This document shows, piece by piece, positions 44,646 through 55,000 of a DNA stretch of 63,911 nucleotides. Source of the stretch: Alphaproteobacteria bacterium (GTDB taxonomy: Bacteria; Pseudomonadota; Alphaproteobacteria; Rhizobiales; Xanthobacteraceae); the NCBI GenBank assembly GCA_009781045.1, contig WQYW01000005.1, positions 1 to 63,911 on the forward strand. Direction: 5' to 3'. Every line of letters starts with the position of its first letter. Position 1 is the first letter of the stretch. The notes beneath the pieces were generated by a model, which did no database searches, was not told where the DNA came from, and saw nothing but the letters and a program-made list of their open reading frames with translations. A program made the position numbers and the translations under genes.

Positions 44646-46007
44646 CTACCGGGCCAGATCTGCCTCGGCGTTTTCGCCACACCGCTCTCCAGCGGCCTGC
44701 CCCGCCGGAAATGGCGCGCCGCCCCCATCGTCGCGTTGCGAAGCGGGTTCCCCGTCCGCAGCCAGCCTCACTTCTGTGCCAGCACCGGCTTTGCCGGGAG
44801 CAGGGTTGCCAGCCGGCACCAGTTCCCGATAGACCGCCAGCGTCTCATCCAGCACACGCTGCATCGAGAACAGCTCACGGACCCGCTGGCGCGCTGCGTT
44901 GCCAAACTTTCTTCGCATTCCAGGGGACAGGATCGCTTCTTCCAGTTTTGCCGCCAGATCGTCGACATTGCGGACCGGCACCAGCCACCCGGTCTGACCT
45001 GGAATGACGATCTCCCGGCAGCCCGGGAGGTCTGAAGCCACGATCCCGCAGCCGCTCGCACCGGCCTCCAGAAGGCATTTCGGCACACCTTCGTGATAGC
45101 TCGGCAGACATACAATATCCGCCCTGGCAAAGACCGATGGCATATCGGTCTGCCAGCCCCAGGCATCGACCACGCCCTCGGCGACCCAGGCGGCAATCTC
45201 CCGCTCCGTCAGCGAGGCCGGATTGGCCGGGTCGGGACTGCCCACCAGGGCAAAGCGGGCAGCGACCCCCTTCTCTTTCAGCACCCGGGCGGCACTGACG
45301 AATTCAACCACACCCTTGTCGCGCAGCAGCCTCGCCGGCAGCACCACCAGCGGCACATTGTCATCCTCGCCGCGCTCGCCACGATATCTGGCGGGCTCGA
45401 CACCGGAGCCATGGATGAGATGAACCCGGGAGGATTTGGCAAAGCCGGATGAGACAATCGTCTCGAAATCCGCCGAATTCTGCACGATCAGCCGGGTGTT
45501 GCCATGACCGAGGGCGAATCGGAGCGCCGGCCGGACCAGGATGCGGATCAGCGCCGCCTTCAGATCCTGGGAATGAAAAACATAGCCAAGGCCGGGCAGA
45601 AGGTTGACCACGGCCTTGACGCCGGCCAGCCGGGCCGCAATCGATCCGAAAATGACGGATTTCAGGGCGATATGGTGAACCATCGCCGGGCGTTCTCTGC
45701 GGTACAGAACGGCAATCCGGTAAACAGTTACCAGCGCTGCCATCAGACCGGTGCCGCCGCGCTCAAACGGCAGCGGATGAAACCCGATCCCGTAACCGGC
45801 CATGGTCTGACGATATTCCTGCCCTGGTGCGACCAGGGCGACATCATAGCCAGCGCTCCCGGCTCTCATAGCCAGATCGAGCCGATGCGACAGGAAATAG
45901 GGGACGTCTGCCGAGAGAAAGAACAGGCGATTGCGCCCTCTGTCCGGCACCGGCTGGAGGGGCACTTCGGCTCCGCAGGATCCGACACCGCCGTCAATAA
46001 CACTCAT
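44646..46007 (-). CDS. family 4 glycosyltransferase
   Basis: A 453-residue GT-B-fold glycosyltransferase of family GT4. The N-terminal acceptor domain begins L-F-F-L-S-A-D-V-P-Y-F-L-S-H-R (about residues 28-42), a pattern typical of GT4 enzymes in lipopolysaccharide and capsule loci. The donor domain contains P-A-R-L-L-R-D-K-G-V-V-E-F (about 224-236), V-C-L-P-S-Y-H-E-G-V-P-K-C-L-L-E-A-G-A-S-G (about 304-324) with the E-x7-E signature, and G-W-L-V-P. The last ~35 residues (after Y-R-E-L-V-P-A-G) are low-complexity Pro/Gly/Ala and may be an added tail. It acts at the cytoplasmic face on undecaprenyl-linked sugars. Confidence 0.9.
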   Translation of the reverse strand: MSVIDGGVGSCGAEVPLQPVPDRGRNRLFFLSADVPYFLSHRLDLAMRAGSAGYDVALVAPGQEYRQTMAGYGIGFHPLPFERGGTGLMAALVTVYRIAVLYRRERPAMVHHIALKSVIFGSIAARLAGVKAVVNLLPGLGYVFHSQDLKAALIRILVRPALRFALGHGNTRLIVQNSADFETIVSSGFAKSSRVHLIHGSGVEPARYRGERGEDDNVPLVVLPARLLRDKGVVEFVSAARVLKEKGVAARFALVGSPDPANPASLTEREIAAWVAEGVVDAWGWQTDMPSVFARADIVCLPSYHEGVPKCLLEAGASGCGIVASDLPGCREIVIPGQTGWLVPVRNVDDLAAKLEEAILSPGMRRKFGNAARQRVRELFSMQRVLDETLAVYRELVPAGNPAPGKAGAGTEVRLAADGEPASQRDDGGGAPFPAGQAAGERCGENAEADLAR

Positions 46008-46161
46008 ACAGCACTCTCGTTTCAGAATATGGAAATCACCTCAAACCTCAAAGCCATACTCCCCCACCACAGCGGTTTTTCGGTTTCGTCTGCCAACTTC
46101 GTCTGCACCACGCGTTTTTTGCCGACTGTGTCCCGTCCGCAGCACGCCCGCCTTCTCCCCG

Positions 46162-47097
46162 TTACAGGGGAGAGAACACCAGGCTCAGTCCCTCTTCAAG
46201 CGTCACGCGCGGCCGCCAGCCGGTCGACATCAGTTTGGACAAATCGATTTCCAGCGAGCCGATCAGGGCATCGCGCATCTGCCGCGACGCGATCGCCGTG
46301 ATCATGCGCCCCAGAAAATCCACGCTGAAGCCAAACAGCCTCGCCTTGCTCCCCGCCGCCGCTGCCAGCAGCCGGCAAAGTTCCGGCGTCGACACCTGCT
46401 CCACATCCGCCACCAGAAATCTTTCGAAGCGCGGCGTCAACTCCGGATGTTCAAGCAGCCACAGCACGAAGGAGGCCAGATTCGGCACCGCGAGAAAGGC
46501 CCGTCGATTACGGATCGAGGCAAAGGGCAGCGGCAGTCCAAGTTTTGCCGCGCGCGCCAGCAAGGCAAAATTGGCTTTGGCGCCGGCACCATAGATCAGG
46601 GGTGGCCGTATCACCGAAACCCTCATCCTGCCCTCCTGCGCCACAGAATCGAGCCCCGCCTCCGCCTCAGCCTTCGACACAGCGTAAAACCCGCAAGGCT
46701 GCAATGAATCATGCTCCCGGAAAGGCTCCCGCCCATCTGTCGTCCGTCCATGCACGAATATTGTGCTCATGAAAACCATGTGTCGCACTCCGGCCCCTGC
46801 CGCACAGCGCCCCAGCCTGATTGCGCCGTCCGCATTAATGGACCGATAAAGCGGCTCCGCCTCCCCCCCTCCCCGGCGATGCGCCAGCGCAGCAAGGTGA
46901 ATAACTGTATCAACTCCGGAGAGCACCGCTTCCCAGTCGGTCTCCGGGCCGATCGCCCCGATGACGGCTGCGCCCGGTTCGGCCCGGCGCAACACCCGCC
47001 TTACCTCGAAGCCGCCTCGCTCCAATTCCGGCACCAGATGCCCGGCGACAAAACCATTGGCACCCGTGACCGCAACCACTGGTCGTCGCCCACTCAT
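46162..47097 (-). CDS. NAD-dependent epimerase/dehydratase (SDR)
   Basis: A 311-residue extended SDR. The NAD-binding motif is T-G-A-N-G-F-V-A-G-H (about residues 11-20), the active-site Ser is in V-F-M-S-T-I-F-V-H-G (about 117-126), and Tyr-x3-Lys is in F-Y-A-V-S-K (about 146-151). V-I-R-P-P-L-I-Y-G-A-G follows. The start at 47097 (GAGAGGAATC ribosome binding site) is favoured over the longer frame from 47289. It resembles the WbpV/WbmF-like branch acting on UDP-N-acetylhexosamines in O-antigen loci, but the exact substrate cannot be fixed. It lies upstream of the GT4 gene in the same direction. Confidence 0.88.
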   Translation of the reverse strand: MSGRRPVVAVTGANGFVAGHLVPELERGGFEVRRVLRRAEPGAAVIGAIGPETDWEAVLSGVDTVIHLAALAHRRGGGEAEPLYRSINADGAIRLGRCAAGAGVRHMVFMSTIFVHGRTTDGREPFREHDSLQPCGFYAVSKAEAEAGLDSVAQEGRMRVSVIRPPLIYGAGAKANFALLARAAKLGLPLPFASIRNRRAFLAVPNLASFVLWLLEHPELTPRFERFLVADVEQVSTPELCRLLAAAAGSKARLFGFSVDFLGRMITAIASRQMRDALIGSLEIDLSKLMSTGWRPRVTLEEGLSLVFSPL

Positions 47098-47535
47098 GAT
47101 TCCTCTCTCAAAACTTCCATCTGCAGCCGAGCCCCATTGCGCCGAACCCCATATGGCACCGCCGCCCCTCAGGCCACGGCGCCATTGACCGGTGCCTGCT
47201 GCGGAAAACGCCGCCCATCCATCTCCGATGTTTAACAAAAAAGCGCACGAGCCCGCGCCCATCGCCCCGCCGTCGGCGTTTCTCCCCACAAATCTGTCTC
47301 AACCCGGCACAGTACACCGCGCGAAAAGACCGCTTCTGCCGCGAAAGCAGCAGACGCGCTGCCAGGCACCTGCCGGTCCTGTCCGGCTCGCCTTGCCGTC
47401 CCCTTGTCGGCTGCTCCCGGCTTCCTTTTTGGCGCTCGCCGGTGACGAGGCTCGCATCGCCTCCTCCGAGCGAGCGCCTCTGCCCTCCAGAGCGCTCCCT
47501 TGCGGCCCCGGTTTCGCCGCCGCCAGTGCCCCGCT
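47098..47535. other. intergenic region within the sugar-gene set
   Basis: 438 bp between the epimerase gene stop and the SDR gene start. It holds no supported gene and may carry a second promoter, since the rest of the set is more tightly spaced. Confidence 0.4.
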
Positions 47536-48588
47536 TCACGCCTTTTCGCCGCCTGCGCCTTTCAGAGATCCGGGCCGGATGTTGTGATAGTCGCAATACC
47601 ACTGCGCAAACCGGCCGATGCCTTCCTCGATCGGGGTTGAGGGTCGAAACCCGATGTCCTGCGCCAGGTCTTCGATATCCGCATAGGTCGCCGGCACATC
47701 TCCGGGCTGCATCGGCAGCAGTTCCTTCTTTGCCTCCCGACCCAGTTTCGTCTCCAGCAGCGACACCACGCGCAGCAGTTCAACCGGACTGTTATTGCCG
47801 ATATTGTAGATTTTCCAGGGCGCCCGGCTGCGCGAAGGGTCGGGCGGCAGACTCGCACCGGACCGGCGCTCGGGTGGGCGATCCATGATGCGCAGGATAG
47901 CCTCGCTGATATCGTCGATATAGGTGAAATCCCGCCGCATGTCGCCATGGTTGAAGAGCTTGATCGGTGTTCCCTTGAGAATCGCCGTGGCGAAGAGGAA
48001 CATCGCCATATCGGGACGCCCCCACGGACCATAGACGGTAAAGAACCGCAGGCCGGTCGACGGGATGCCGTAAAGGTGACTATAGGCATGCGCCATCAGC
48101 TCATTGGCCTTCTTGGACGCGGCGTAGAGACTGATCGGATGATCGACATTGTCGTGCACGGAAAACGGCAGTTTTGTATTGCTGCCATAGACCGACGACG
48201 AGGATGCAAACACCAGGTGCCGGCAGCAATTGTGGCGGCAGCCTTCGAGCACATTGATGAACCCCTCAAGGTTTGCATCAATATAGGCATGAGGGTGATC
48301 GAGCGAGTAGCGCACGCCGGCCTGAGCCGCAAGATGGACAACCACCGGGAAACGATATTGCGCAAACAGCGCCTTCATACCGGTGCGGTCCGTCAGATCA
48401 AGCTTCACAAATGTGAAATTCGCGTGCTGTTTCAGGATTTCGAGACGCGCTTCTTTCAGCCTGGGATCGTAATAGTCGTTGACGATATCAAGGCCCACGA
48501 CCTTGCCACCGCCCTCCAGCAGACGCCGGGCAACATGGAAACCGATAAATCCGGCGACTCCGGTGACGAGCGACGGGTCCTGTGACAT
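47536..48588 (-). CDS. UDP-glucuronate 4-epimerase-like NAD-dependent epimerase
   Basis: A 350-residue extended SDR closely resembling the UDP-glucuronate 4-epimerases (LpsL/CapI type). Features are G-V-A-G-F-I-G-F-H-V-A (about residues 10-20), D-Y-Y-D-P-R-L-K-E-A-R (about 38-48), and L-A-A-Q-A-G-V-R-Y-S (about 87-96). The Y-x3-K pair is in S-L-Y-A-A-S-K-K-A-N-E (about 152-162), then V-Y-G-P-W-G-R-P-D-M-A, and F-T-Y-I-D-D-I closes the core. It converts UDP-GlcA to UDP-GalA, or acts on the N-acetylated equivalent given the dehydrogenase beside it. It starts 18 bp after the dehydrogenase stop in the same operon. Confidence 0.92.
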   Translation of the reverse strand: MSQDPSLVTGVAGFIGFHVARRLLEGGGKVVGLDIVNDYYDPRLKEARLEILKQHANFTFVKLDLTDRTGMKALFAQYRFPVVVHLAAQAGVRYSLDHPHAYIDANLEGFINVLEGCRHNCCRHLVFASSSSVYGSNTKLPFSVHDNVDHPISLYAASKKANELMAHAYSHLYGIPSTGLRFFTVYGPWGRPDMAMFLFATAILKGTPIKLFNHGDMRRDFTYIDDISEAILRIMDRPPERRSGASLPPDPSRSRAPWKIYNIGNNSPVELLRVVSLLETKLGREAKKELLPMQPGDVPATYADIEDLAQDIGFRPSTPIEEGIGRFAQWYCDYHNIRPGSLKGAGGEKA

Positions 48589-48606
48589 CCCTTCTCCAAT
48601 TCTTCT

Positions 48607-49890
48607 CTATGGCCGCCAGAGTTCGATCCGTGCAGGTCTGGAACCGCGATCGAGCCTCCTTTTTACATCAAGGACAACGCCGGCCCCGCCCTTGAGAAGC
48701 CCTTCCACCAGCGGCCAGCCGCCCGCCACATAGGTGTCGTGCGCCACCGCAAGAATGACCGCATCGGCGCCTCGCAAGGCCTCCAGCGCCCGCAGATTCA
48801 CACCGTATTCCTGCCGTGCCTCCTCCACATTCGCAAGCGGATCGTGCACCTGCACTTCAATCCCGAATGACTTCAGTTCGCTGATAATATCGATGACGCG
48901 GGAATTGCGCATATCGGGCACTTCCTCCTTGAAGGTCACACCCAGTATCGTGACCATGCCCACCGATCCGTTCCGGCGAAGAAGTCTTCGCACACATTCC
49001 CGAGCAATGCGCCGCCCCATGCCATCGTTGATCCGGCGCCCTGCCAGGATGACCTCGGGGCGATAACCCGCTCTCTCGGCACGGAACGTGAGATAATAGG
49101 GGTCGACCCCGATGCAGTGACCGCCAACCAGACCCGGCTCGAACGGCAGGAAATTCCACTTGGTACGCGCCGCCGCCAGAACATCGCCCGTATCAATACC
49201 AAGCGCCTGGAAAATAAGGGACAGCTCGTTCATGAACGCGATGTTGAGGTCGCGCTGCGTGTTTTCAATCACTTTGGCAGCCTCGGCCACCTTGATCGAC
49301 GGTGCGCGATAGATGCCGGCAGTCACTGCCGTTCCATAAACGCCAGCAACGATATCGAGAGTCTGCGGATCCTGAGCCGAAACCACCTTCACGATGGTTT
49401 CAAATCGATGCTCCCGGTCGCCGGGGTTGATGCGTTCCGGCGAATATCCCACCGCAAATTCCGCTTGCGGTTTCAGACCTGAGACTTCCGCGAGCACCGG
49501 GACGCATTCCTCCTCGATCGCACCGGGATAGACCGTCGATTCGTAGACAACGATATCGCCCTTCTTGAGCACGCCTGCGACTGTACGTGACGCCTCGATC
49601 ATGGCACGCAGATCGGGCCTGTTGGTGTCATCGATCGGAGTCGGTACCGTGACAATGAAGAAATCGGACTCCCGAATGCCCGCCGGCTCCGCCGTGAATG
49701 TCAGTGAGGGATGTGCAAGATCACTCCCATCGACCTCCCGCGTGCGATCATGCCCCGCCTTGAGTTCCTCAACCCGCACGCCATCGACGTCAAATCCGAC
49801 AACCGGCATTTCCTTGCGCGCGAAGGCGACCGCAACCGGAAGCCCGACATAGCCGAGGCCGATGACCGCAATCTTCCGACAATATGACAT
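48607..49890 (-). CDS. nucleotide-sugar 6-dehydrogenase (TviB/WbpO type)
   Basis: A 427-residue member of the UDP-glucose/GDP-mannose dehydrogenase superfamily. The NAD-binding start is I-A-V-I-G-L-G-Y-V-G-L-P (about residues 7-18). The middle shows V-Y-E-S-T-V-Y-P-G, G-Y-S-P-E-R-I-N-P-G-D, and A-K-V-I-E-N-T-Q-R-D-L-N-I-A. The catalytic Cys is in L-V-G-G-H-C-I-G-V-D-P-Y-Y (about 258-270). These features place it with TviB/WbpO/CapL enzymes, which oxidise UDP-N-acetylhexosamine to the uronic acid, rather than with Ugd. It is the first gene of the minus-strand set and supplies the sugar for the epimerase that follows. Confidence 0.92.
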   Translation of the reverse strand: MSYCRKIAVIGLGYVGLPVAVAFARKEMPVVGFDVDGVRVEELKAGHDRTREVDGSDLAHPSLTFTAEPAGIRESDFFIVTVPTPIDDTNRPDLRAMIEASRTVAGVLKKGDIVVYESTVYPGAIEEECVPVLAEVSGLKPQAEFAVGYSPERINPGDREHRFETIVKVVSAQDPQTLDIVAGVYGTAVTAGIYRAPSIKVAEAAKVIENTQRDLNIAFMNELSLIFQALGIDTGDVLAAARTKWNFLPFEPGLVGGHCIGVDPYYLTFRAERAGYRPEVILAGRRINDGMGRRIARECVRRLLRRNGSVGMVTILGVTFKEEVPDMRNSRVIDIISELKSFGIEVQVHDPLANVEEARQEYGVNLRALEALRGADAVILAVAHDTYVAGGWPLVEGLLKGGAGVVLDVKRRLDRGSRPARIELWRP

Positions 49891-51086
49891 CGAGTAAAAC
49901 TCCAGCCTTCACGCACAGCACCAAATCGCACCTGTCTAGCCGCCCTTCCGGCTCTCCTGCAAGAGAGAACGCTCCCCGCAAAGCGGTCAGAGCGAATGCG
50001 CTTTCCGGATCCGGACTCGCGGCCCGATCTCCGGGTTTGCGGCACACCTGGCACAGGCGGGCGCTGCCTCTCCAACGAGCGGGCTCGCCGGACCAAAGCC
50101 GCACGCCTTGGCGCCCCGTCGAGGCGTGGAACTCGTCTCAGACGGACGCACCCGTTCCGAAGTCCGCGTCAGCGCCCTCTCCCGCCAGCCGCCCCCTCGC
50201 AGCGCCTGTGAAACCGGACAGAGGAGACCGGCGACAGAGGATCGCTCCCGCGGATTGCGCAAGCCTTCACCCGGTTGAGACGAGGCACGCTCCCCACCGG
50301 CAGGATCGGACCTTGCAGACAACTTCACGCCTGCCACTCGGGTTGAGAAATAGCCGCCTCATCTGAAAATTGCCTGTGCCGGCGGCCGCCATGTCCCGCT
50401 TCGTCGGCAACACGGTTCATGAAGCCTTGCCGTTCCCGGGTGCGGCCTGTACCTGCCCCCCTTCGCCGCCCTTCACGCCTCACCCTCGGCTTGCCATCTG
50501 CCCGCATCCGCTTTTGTCCGGATCCCGCCCGATCACCTCTGGTGCGCTTCCCGCTGCTGTCGAATCGCACGAGCAGCCCCTGCTGCTCTCGTCCAATCAG
50601 GCCGCGGCGCCAGAGGGAACCGTCCTGGCAGCCCCGCCCTCGCAGCGCCGTCGGGCATCCTGGCGGTTGACGCATTCAACCATTCCAGGCGACACGATCA
50701 GGCCCGACAGGGGAAACCAGCTGCCTCCCTCCAACCCAACACTGCGCTACCGATCCTCGTTGCGCTCCCGGACAATGGTTAACGCAACGATAACGCCGAT
50801 CGGCATCCCGCCACCTCGCCGGCCCGCAGGCGCGGGTGAATGACTGTCTGCCAGAGAGGTTCCTCGCACCGTGGTCTTCGAGGATCTCTGAAAGTGCTGC
50901 GGCGTCCCGCCTCCTCCGTACCGGATCGCCCCGATGGCCACGGAGCCCTGACATTTGGCCCCACCCAACAGCCAGGAGGGGTAGATCTCCACCGATTCCC
51001 CGGCTCTCGCCGTCATGGCTCGCTGTGGTCAAGGGTCAAGGGCCGAAAGCTCCATCCATGGTCCGGCACCTGTCGCCTTGATCCTG
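49891..51086. other. long gene-poor region
   Basis: About 1.2 kb between the divergent dehydrogenase and modular Sel1 genes. Open frames on both strands are Arg-, Pro- and Ser-rich shadows. No structured element stands out. Confidence 0.45.
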
Positions 51087-51252
51087 GATCACGTTCATGC
51101 GACTGCCACAAAATTGCCATCGCCGTGAGAGCGGGTTGATCGTGTCAATCGCCCGGTATTTCGAGCGCCACGTCAGGCAGCTCGCGGCTCCACAACCCAG
51201 CCTGCGCCTGCAAGGCCACAAGGGCTGTTGGCATCGACCTCAAGGAAAAACG
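51087..51252 (+). promoter_or_regulatory. conserved 5' leader of modular Sel1 gene 1
   Basis: From GATCACGTTC to the start codon this leader aligns with 56427-56590 upstream of the second modular Sel1 gene. The best-kept words are GCGACTGCCAC, AAATTGCCATC and CTCAAGGA. Conservation outside the coding region suggests a shared promoter or RNA leader, but no -35/-10 pair is certain; relatedness by duplication alone is also possible. Confidence 0.45.
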
Positions 51253-52089
51253 ATGCGGCTCCTCCCTGTTCTGACAATTCTGGCCTCGACGATCTCCTCC
51301 CTCGCCCCCTCTTGCCCGGCCTGGGCCGAGACACAGCGCACAGATCCCGCCCAACCAACGCCTTCTGTCACCACGCTTCCGGCGATGGAGGATCTGCCGG
51401 ACGCGATTGGCGGGCCGGGACTTTGCGCGGCCGCACTGCGAGGAGACCCTGGCGCAGCCTATGTGGTTGGCCTGCGCTTCGCCCAAGGCACCCGCGTACC
51501 CCGGGATTATCTGCGGGCAGCACAATGGTTCCGCAAAGCCGAAGAGGCCGGTGTGGTGCCCGCTTCGCTCCAGCTCGGCATGCTCTTTGAGGAAGGTCAG
51601 GGGTGGCGAAGGATCCCGACAAGGCGATGGGCCATTATCGCAAGGCCGCGGACCGTGGCAACGCGATCGCAATGCACAACCTTGCCATGTTGGAGGCCAC
51701 CAGAGGCGATCTCAAAGCTGCGGCAGCGTGGTTCCTCAAGGCCGCCAGCTACGGAGTCTCCGGCAGTCAGTTCCGGCTTGCCGTCCTCTATTTCCAGGGC
51801 ACAGGTGTGGAACGGGATCCTCGCGAGGCCTATATCTGGTTCGCTCTTGCCGCCAAGCGTGGTGATCACGACGCCAGGGACCGGCGCAACGATCTGGCAA
51901 GGTCGCTCTCGCCAGAGCAACTCAAGGCCGCCGAGGCGGCGGTGGGGAAGTTTGTGGTCGAGGCTCAGCCCGACGAGGCATTCGGCCCGCGCGAACCGGT
52001 TGGAGGATGGGATCTCGCATCAAGAGACACCACTGCACCCGCCGACGCCGGGCACAAGGCGCCCCCGGCGACCGATCCCGCGTTGGTGA
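51253..52089 (+). pseudogene. 5' part of modular Sel1 gene 1 (signal peptide and first module start), frameshifted
   Basis: The ATG at 51253, after AAGGA, opens a signal peptide (MRLLPVLTILASTISSLAPS ending C-P-A-W-A-E) and the first E-D-L-P-D-A-I-G-G-P module. The reading frame is correct to L-F-E-E-G-Q-G at 51600; from there this frame is nonsense to 52089. A G run of four at 51600-51603 needs one more G to join the long frame starting at 51603 (V-A-K-D-P-D-K-A). The full-length protein would be about 1,523 residues. One missing base in a homopolymer may be a true mutation or a sequencing error. Confidence 0.7.
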
Positions 52090-55000
52090 AGCAGGCCGCC
52101 GCCGAGGTGCCGGCCAGCGAGGATCTGCCGGATGGCATTGGCGGGCCGAAACTGCGCAGTGCCGCACTCCAGGGCGACCCGACCGCGGCTTACGAGGTCG
52201 GCCGGCGCTTTGCCTCCGGCAAGGGCGTGGCTTTGAATTGTCCGTCAGCCGCCCGATGGTTCCAAAGGGCGGAGAAAGCAGGCGTGATCCCCGCTTCTCT
52301 CCAGCTCGGCGTACTCCATGAGAGCGGTCAGGGAGTGACGAAGGATACCGAGAAGGCGAGGTGGTATTTTCTCAAGGCGGCAAGGCGTGGCAACGCGGAG
52401 GCAATGCACCACCTTGGAGGACTTTATGCCGACAGGATCGATTTCAAAAATGCGGAGAAATGGTTCCTCAAGGCCGCAGAACACGGGGTAAGGGATAGTC
52501 AGTACCGCCTCGGCAGCCTCTACTTTGATGGTCCCGCCTCCGGTGGCCTCACCACCTCCCGTGTCGGGTTAGAACCAGATCTCGCCTTGGCCTACAAATG
52601 GTTCTCCATCGCCGCACAGCAGGGTGACGACGCGGCAAAGCACCGACTTGACGAACTGGCAGCGAAGATGAGCGCCAGCTCGATTGAGGACGCGCAGAAG
52701 AAGGCCCGGAGCTTTGTTGTCGAGCCCCAGCCTCAGGAGGCGTTCCGCGTTCCCACGCCTTCCGGAGGATGGGATGAAGCTTCCCGCCACGACGCTGACG
52801 CAAGCGCCCCTGAAATGCCATTGGGCTGCGGCCTGCCGGTCGTTGCCACCGCCCCGGACGCCTCGGCTGCCCGGGCTCAGCCATCGACCTCTGACAGTGC
52901 AGGGGTCACGACCGATCCCGCCCGCCCAACGCCTGCTGTCACCACGCCGCCGGCGAAAGAGGATGTGCCGGATGCCATCGCCGGCCCGAAATTGCAGAGC
53001 GCCGCGCTCAAAGGCGACCGCAACGCGGCCTATGAGGTTGGCCTGCGCTTCCTCAAGCCGGAGCACCAGGACTATCTGCAAGCCGCAAAATGGTTCGAGC
53101 GTGCCGAACAGGCGGGTCTGGTGCCGGCTTCTTTCCAGCTCGGCGTGTTATTTGAGAAAGGCCTCGGTGTGGCCAGGGATACCGACAAGGCGATCGGCTA
53201 TTATCGCAAGGCCGCGGAAGGTGGAAACGCGGCCGCAATGCACAACCTTGCCTCACTTGAGGCCGACCGAAGCGATCTCAAAACCGCGGCACCGTGGTTC
53301 CTCAAGGCCGCCAGACGCGGTGTCGTCGACAGTCAGTTCAGCCTTGCCGTCCTCTATTTCCGGGGTACGGGTGTGGAACGGGATTTTCGCGAGGCCTATA
53401 AGTGGTTCGCTCTTGCCGCTGACCGCGGTGATCGCGATGCAAAGGACCGGCGCGACGATCTGGCAAGGTGGCTCCCGCCAGAGGAACTCAAGGCCGCCGA
53501 CGCGGAGGTGCGGAGCTTTGTGCCCGAGCCTCAGCCCGACGAGGTCGTCAGCGTGCCCGCGCCGGCAGGCGGGTGGGATCTCGCATCAGCGGACACCTCA
53601 GCTGCACAGAGAGCGCCGACGACCTCGGACAGCGCTGGGGTCAAGACCGATCCCGCCCGCCCAACGCCTGCTGTCACCACTCAAGCGGCGAAAGAGGATC
53701 TGCCGGATGCCATCGCCGGCCCGAAACTGCGCGTTGCTGCGCTCGCAGGCGACCGCAACGCGGCCTATGAGGTCGGCCTGCGCTTCCTCAAGCCGGAGCA
53801 CCAGGACTATCTGCAAGCCGCAAAATGGTTCGAGCGTGCCGAACAGGCCGGTCTGGTGCCGGCTTCTTTCCAGCTCGGCGTGATGTTTGAAAGAGGTCTG
53901 GGTGTGGCCAGGGATACCGACAAGGCGATCGGCTATTATCGCAAGGCCGCGGAACGTGGCAACGCGGCCGCAATGCACAACCTTGCCTCACTTGAGGCCG
54001 CGAGAGGCGATCTCAAAACCGCGGCACCGTGGTTCCTCAAGGCCGCCAAATGCGGATTCGTCGACAGTCAGTTCAACCTTGCCGTCCTCCATTTCCGGGG
54101 CAGGGGTGTGGAACGGGATCCTCGCGAGGCCTATAAGTGGTTCGCTCTTGCCGCTAAGCAGGGTGATCGCGATGCCAAAGACCGCCGCGACAATCTGGCA
54201 AGGTCGCTCTCGCCAGAGCAACTCAAGGCCGCCAACGCGGAGGTGCGGAGCTTTGTGCCCTCGTCTCAGCCCGACGAAGTCGTCCGCGTGCCCTCGCCGG
54301 TCGGCGGATGGGATAGCACATTGCCAGACCCCACTGTCGCGCCCGCGGACGCCGGGCACAAGGCGACCGATCCGGCGTCGGTGAAGCCGACTGCGGACCA
54401 GGTGCCGGTCAGCGAGGATCTGCCGGATGCGATCGGCGGCCCGAAACTGCGCAGTGCCGCGCTCGCAGGCGACCCGGCTGCGGCCTATGAAGTCGGCCTG
54501 TGCTTTGCCCAGGGCAAAGGCGTGCCCAGGAATGATGCGCAGGCGGTGCGGTGGCTTACGAAGGCGGAACTGGCCGGGCTGGCGCCTGCGACCTTCCAGC
54601 TCGGCCTCCTCTATGAAAACGGTCAGGATCCGGGCAGGGATCTTGAGAAGGCAAGGCAGTATTATCTCAAGGCCGCCGAGCGCGGCAGCGCCGCGGCAAT
54701 GCACAGGCTTGGCCGGCTTGATGCCGACAAGGGCGACGCCACGAGTGCCGCCGAGTGGTTCCTCAAGGCCGCCCGGCTCGGCGTCGTCGAAAGTCAATTC
54801 AACCTTGGCGTCCTCTATTACGAAGGCGTCGGCGTGCCCCGGGATTTTGCCTTATCCTACAGGTGGTTCGCGCTTGCCGCCACGCAGGGCGACCGCGATG
54901 CGACGCAACGAATGAACGATGTCAGAATGCTGCTCAACGCCCAATCCCTTAAAGCCGAAGATGACGCGGTGCGGAGCTTTGTTGTTGAGCCGCAGCCTGC

